Assembly: GCA_964017965.1 (NCBI GenBank)
Contig: CAXHNV010000001.1
Location: 372,001-436,000, forward strand
Reading direction: 5' to 3'
DNA: 64,000 bases
Source: UBA2883 sp964017965
GTDB lineage: Bacteria > Cyanobacteriota > Vampirovibrionia > Gastranaerophilales > Gastranaerophilaceae
Below, piece after piece: positions 63,856-64,000 of this stretch. Each line of letters begins with the position of its first letter. The stretch's first letter is position 1. The notes under the pieces were generated by a model, which saw only the letters and a program-made list of their open reading frames with translations, made no database searches and was not told the origin of the DNA. The position numbers and the translations under genes were made by a program.

Positions 63856-64000
63856 CTAACCTTGTTTCATGTTAGTGAAAATTATATCGCGGGCTTTGAG
63901 CGCTTCCTGTTTTGTTAACGGCGGGATATCCTTTAACGGATAATCCATACCCAAGTTTTCATACTTTGGTATAGCCATATTGTGATAAGGTAATACGTCA
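63856..64000 (-). CDS. pflA: Pyruvate formate-lyase activating enzyme-like, C-terminal 48 residues
   Basis: Partial gene. The translation reads VLPYHNMAIPKYENLGMDYP near the right edge, the typical end of PflA-type radical SAM activases, followed by a short basic tail. The rest lies beyond position 64000. Suggests fermentative pyruvate cleavage. Confidence 0.78.
   Translation of the reverse strand, partial: DVLPYHNMAIPKYENLGMDYPLKDIPPLTKQEALKARDIIFTNMKQG

Noticed and set aside
1..64000. CRISPR array, transposase, rRNA and tRNA genes
   Set aside because: I searched for regular spaced repeats, IS ends and clover-leaf motifs by eye and saw none convincing; short tRNAs might be missed.

Overview
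The window looks like a piece of chromosome from an AT-rich, diderm, fermentative anaerobe. My best guess is a gut-type non-photosynthetic relative of Cyanobacteria (Gastranaerophilales/Melainabacteria). This is inference from gene content, not a phylogeny. The pointers are an outer-membrane MlaA-type protein, a group-4-hydrogenase-like membrane complex, an iron-dependent alcohol dehydrogenase, a pyruvate-formate-lyase-activating-enzyme-like gene and no respiratory oxidase. A third pointer is an array of cyanobacterial-like DnaA-box variants beside dnaN. No tRNA, rRNA, CRISPR array, transposase or prophage block is visible. Most genes are housekeeping, with accessory islands between them.

Layout. 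0-3.8 kb: secA (partial), ispH, ribosomal protein S1. 3.8-13.5 kb (minus strand): a secreted protein, a GltA/NfnB-like flavoprotein and a six-gene operon for a complex-I/hydrogenase-related membrane complex. The large subunit of that complex has lost the Ni-Fe cysteine ligands, so it is an Ehr-type complex, not a hydrogenase. 13.6-16.9 kb: two TPR-glycosyltransferase-9-like genes (a third is at 59.2 kb). 16.9-19.6 kb: twin XRE regulators with matching 25-bp-spaced operators, a HAD phosphatase, folP. 19.6-19.9 kb: a long-form SRP RNA. 20-23.3 kb: tandem zinc-metalloprotease paralogues without signal peptides. 23.4-35.3 kb: lepA, an orphan solute-binding protein, a 179-nt hairpin RNA candidate, a GH77 glucanotransferase, a non-catalytic M16 protein, uvrA, a PC4-like protein and priA. 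35.5-41.8 kb: small and hypothetical proteins, rdgB, micro-ORFs, two XRE regulators, a YkgJ-like protein, an alcohol dehydrogenase. 41.9-49.2 kb: a GGDEF/HD-GYP protein, a cupin, a catalytic M16 peptidase, rpsU, zupT, a frameshifted kinase-like gene and dnaN. 49.15-49.48 kb: a probable oriC. 49.5-64 kb: an MlaA-alpha/beta-hydrolase fusion, a secreted helical protein, an orphan sensor kinase, an FAD dehydrogenase, a helicase-nuclease fusion with a TPR-GT9 gene, recN, a degenerate HD-GYP protein and the end of pflA.

How they fit together. The Ehr complex could couple low-potential electron transfer to ion pumping, with the adjacent flavoprotein as a possible electron partner. uvrA, priA, recN, dnaN and the oriC candidate make this a replication/repair-rich neighbourhood. 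Signalling is represented by an active GGDEF/HD-GYP enzyme, a dead HD-GYP homologue and an orphan histidine kinase. At least six genes have a -10 element 6-7 nt before the start codon, which suggests leaderless mRNAs are common in this organism.
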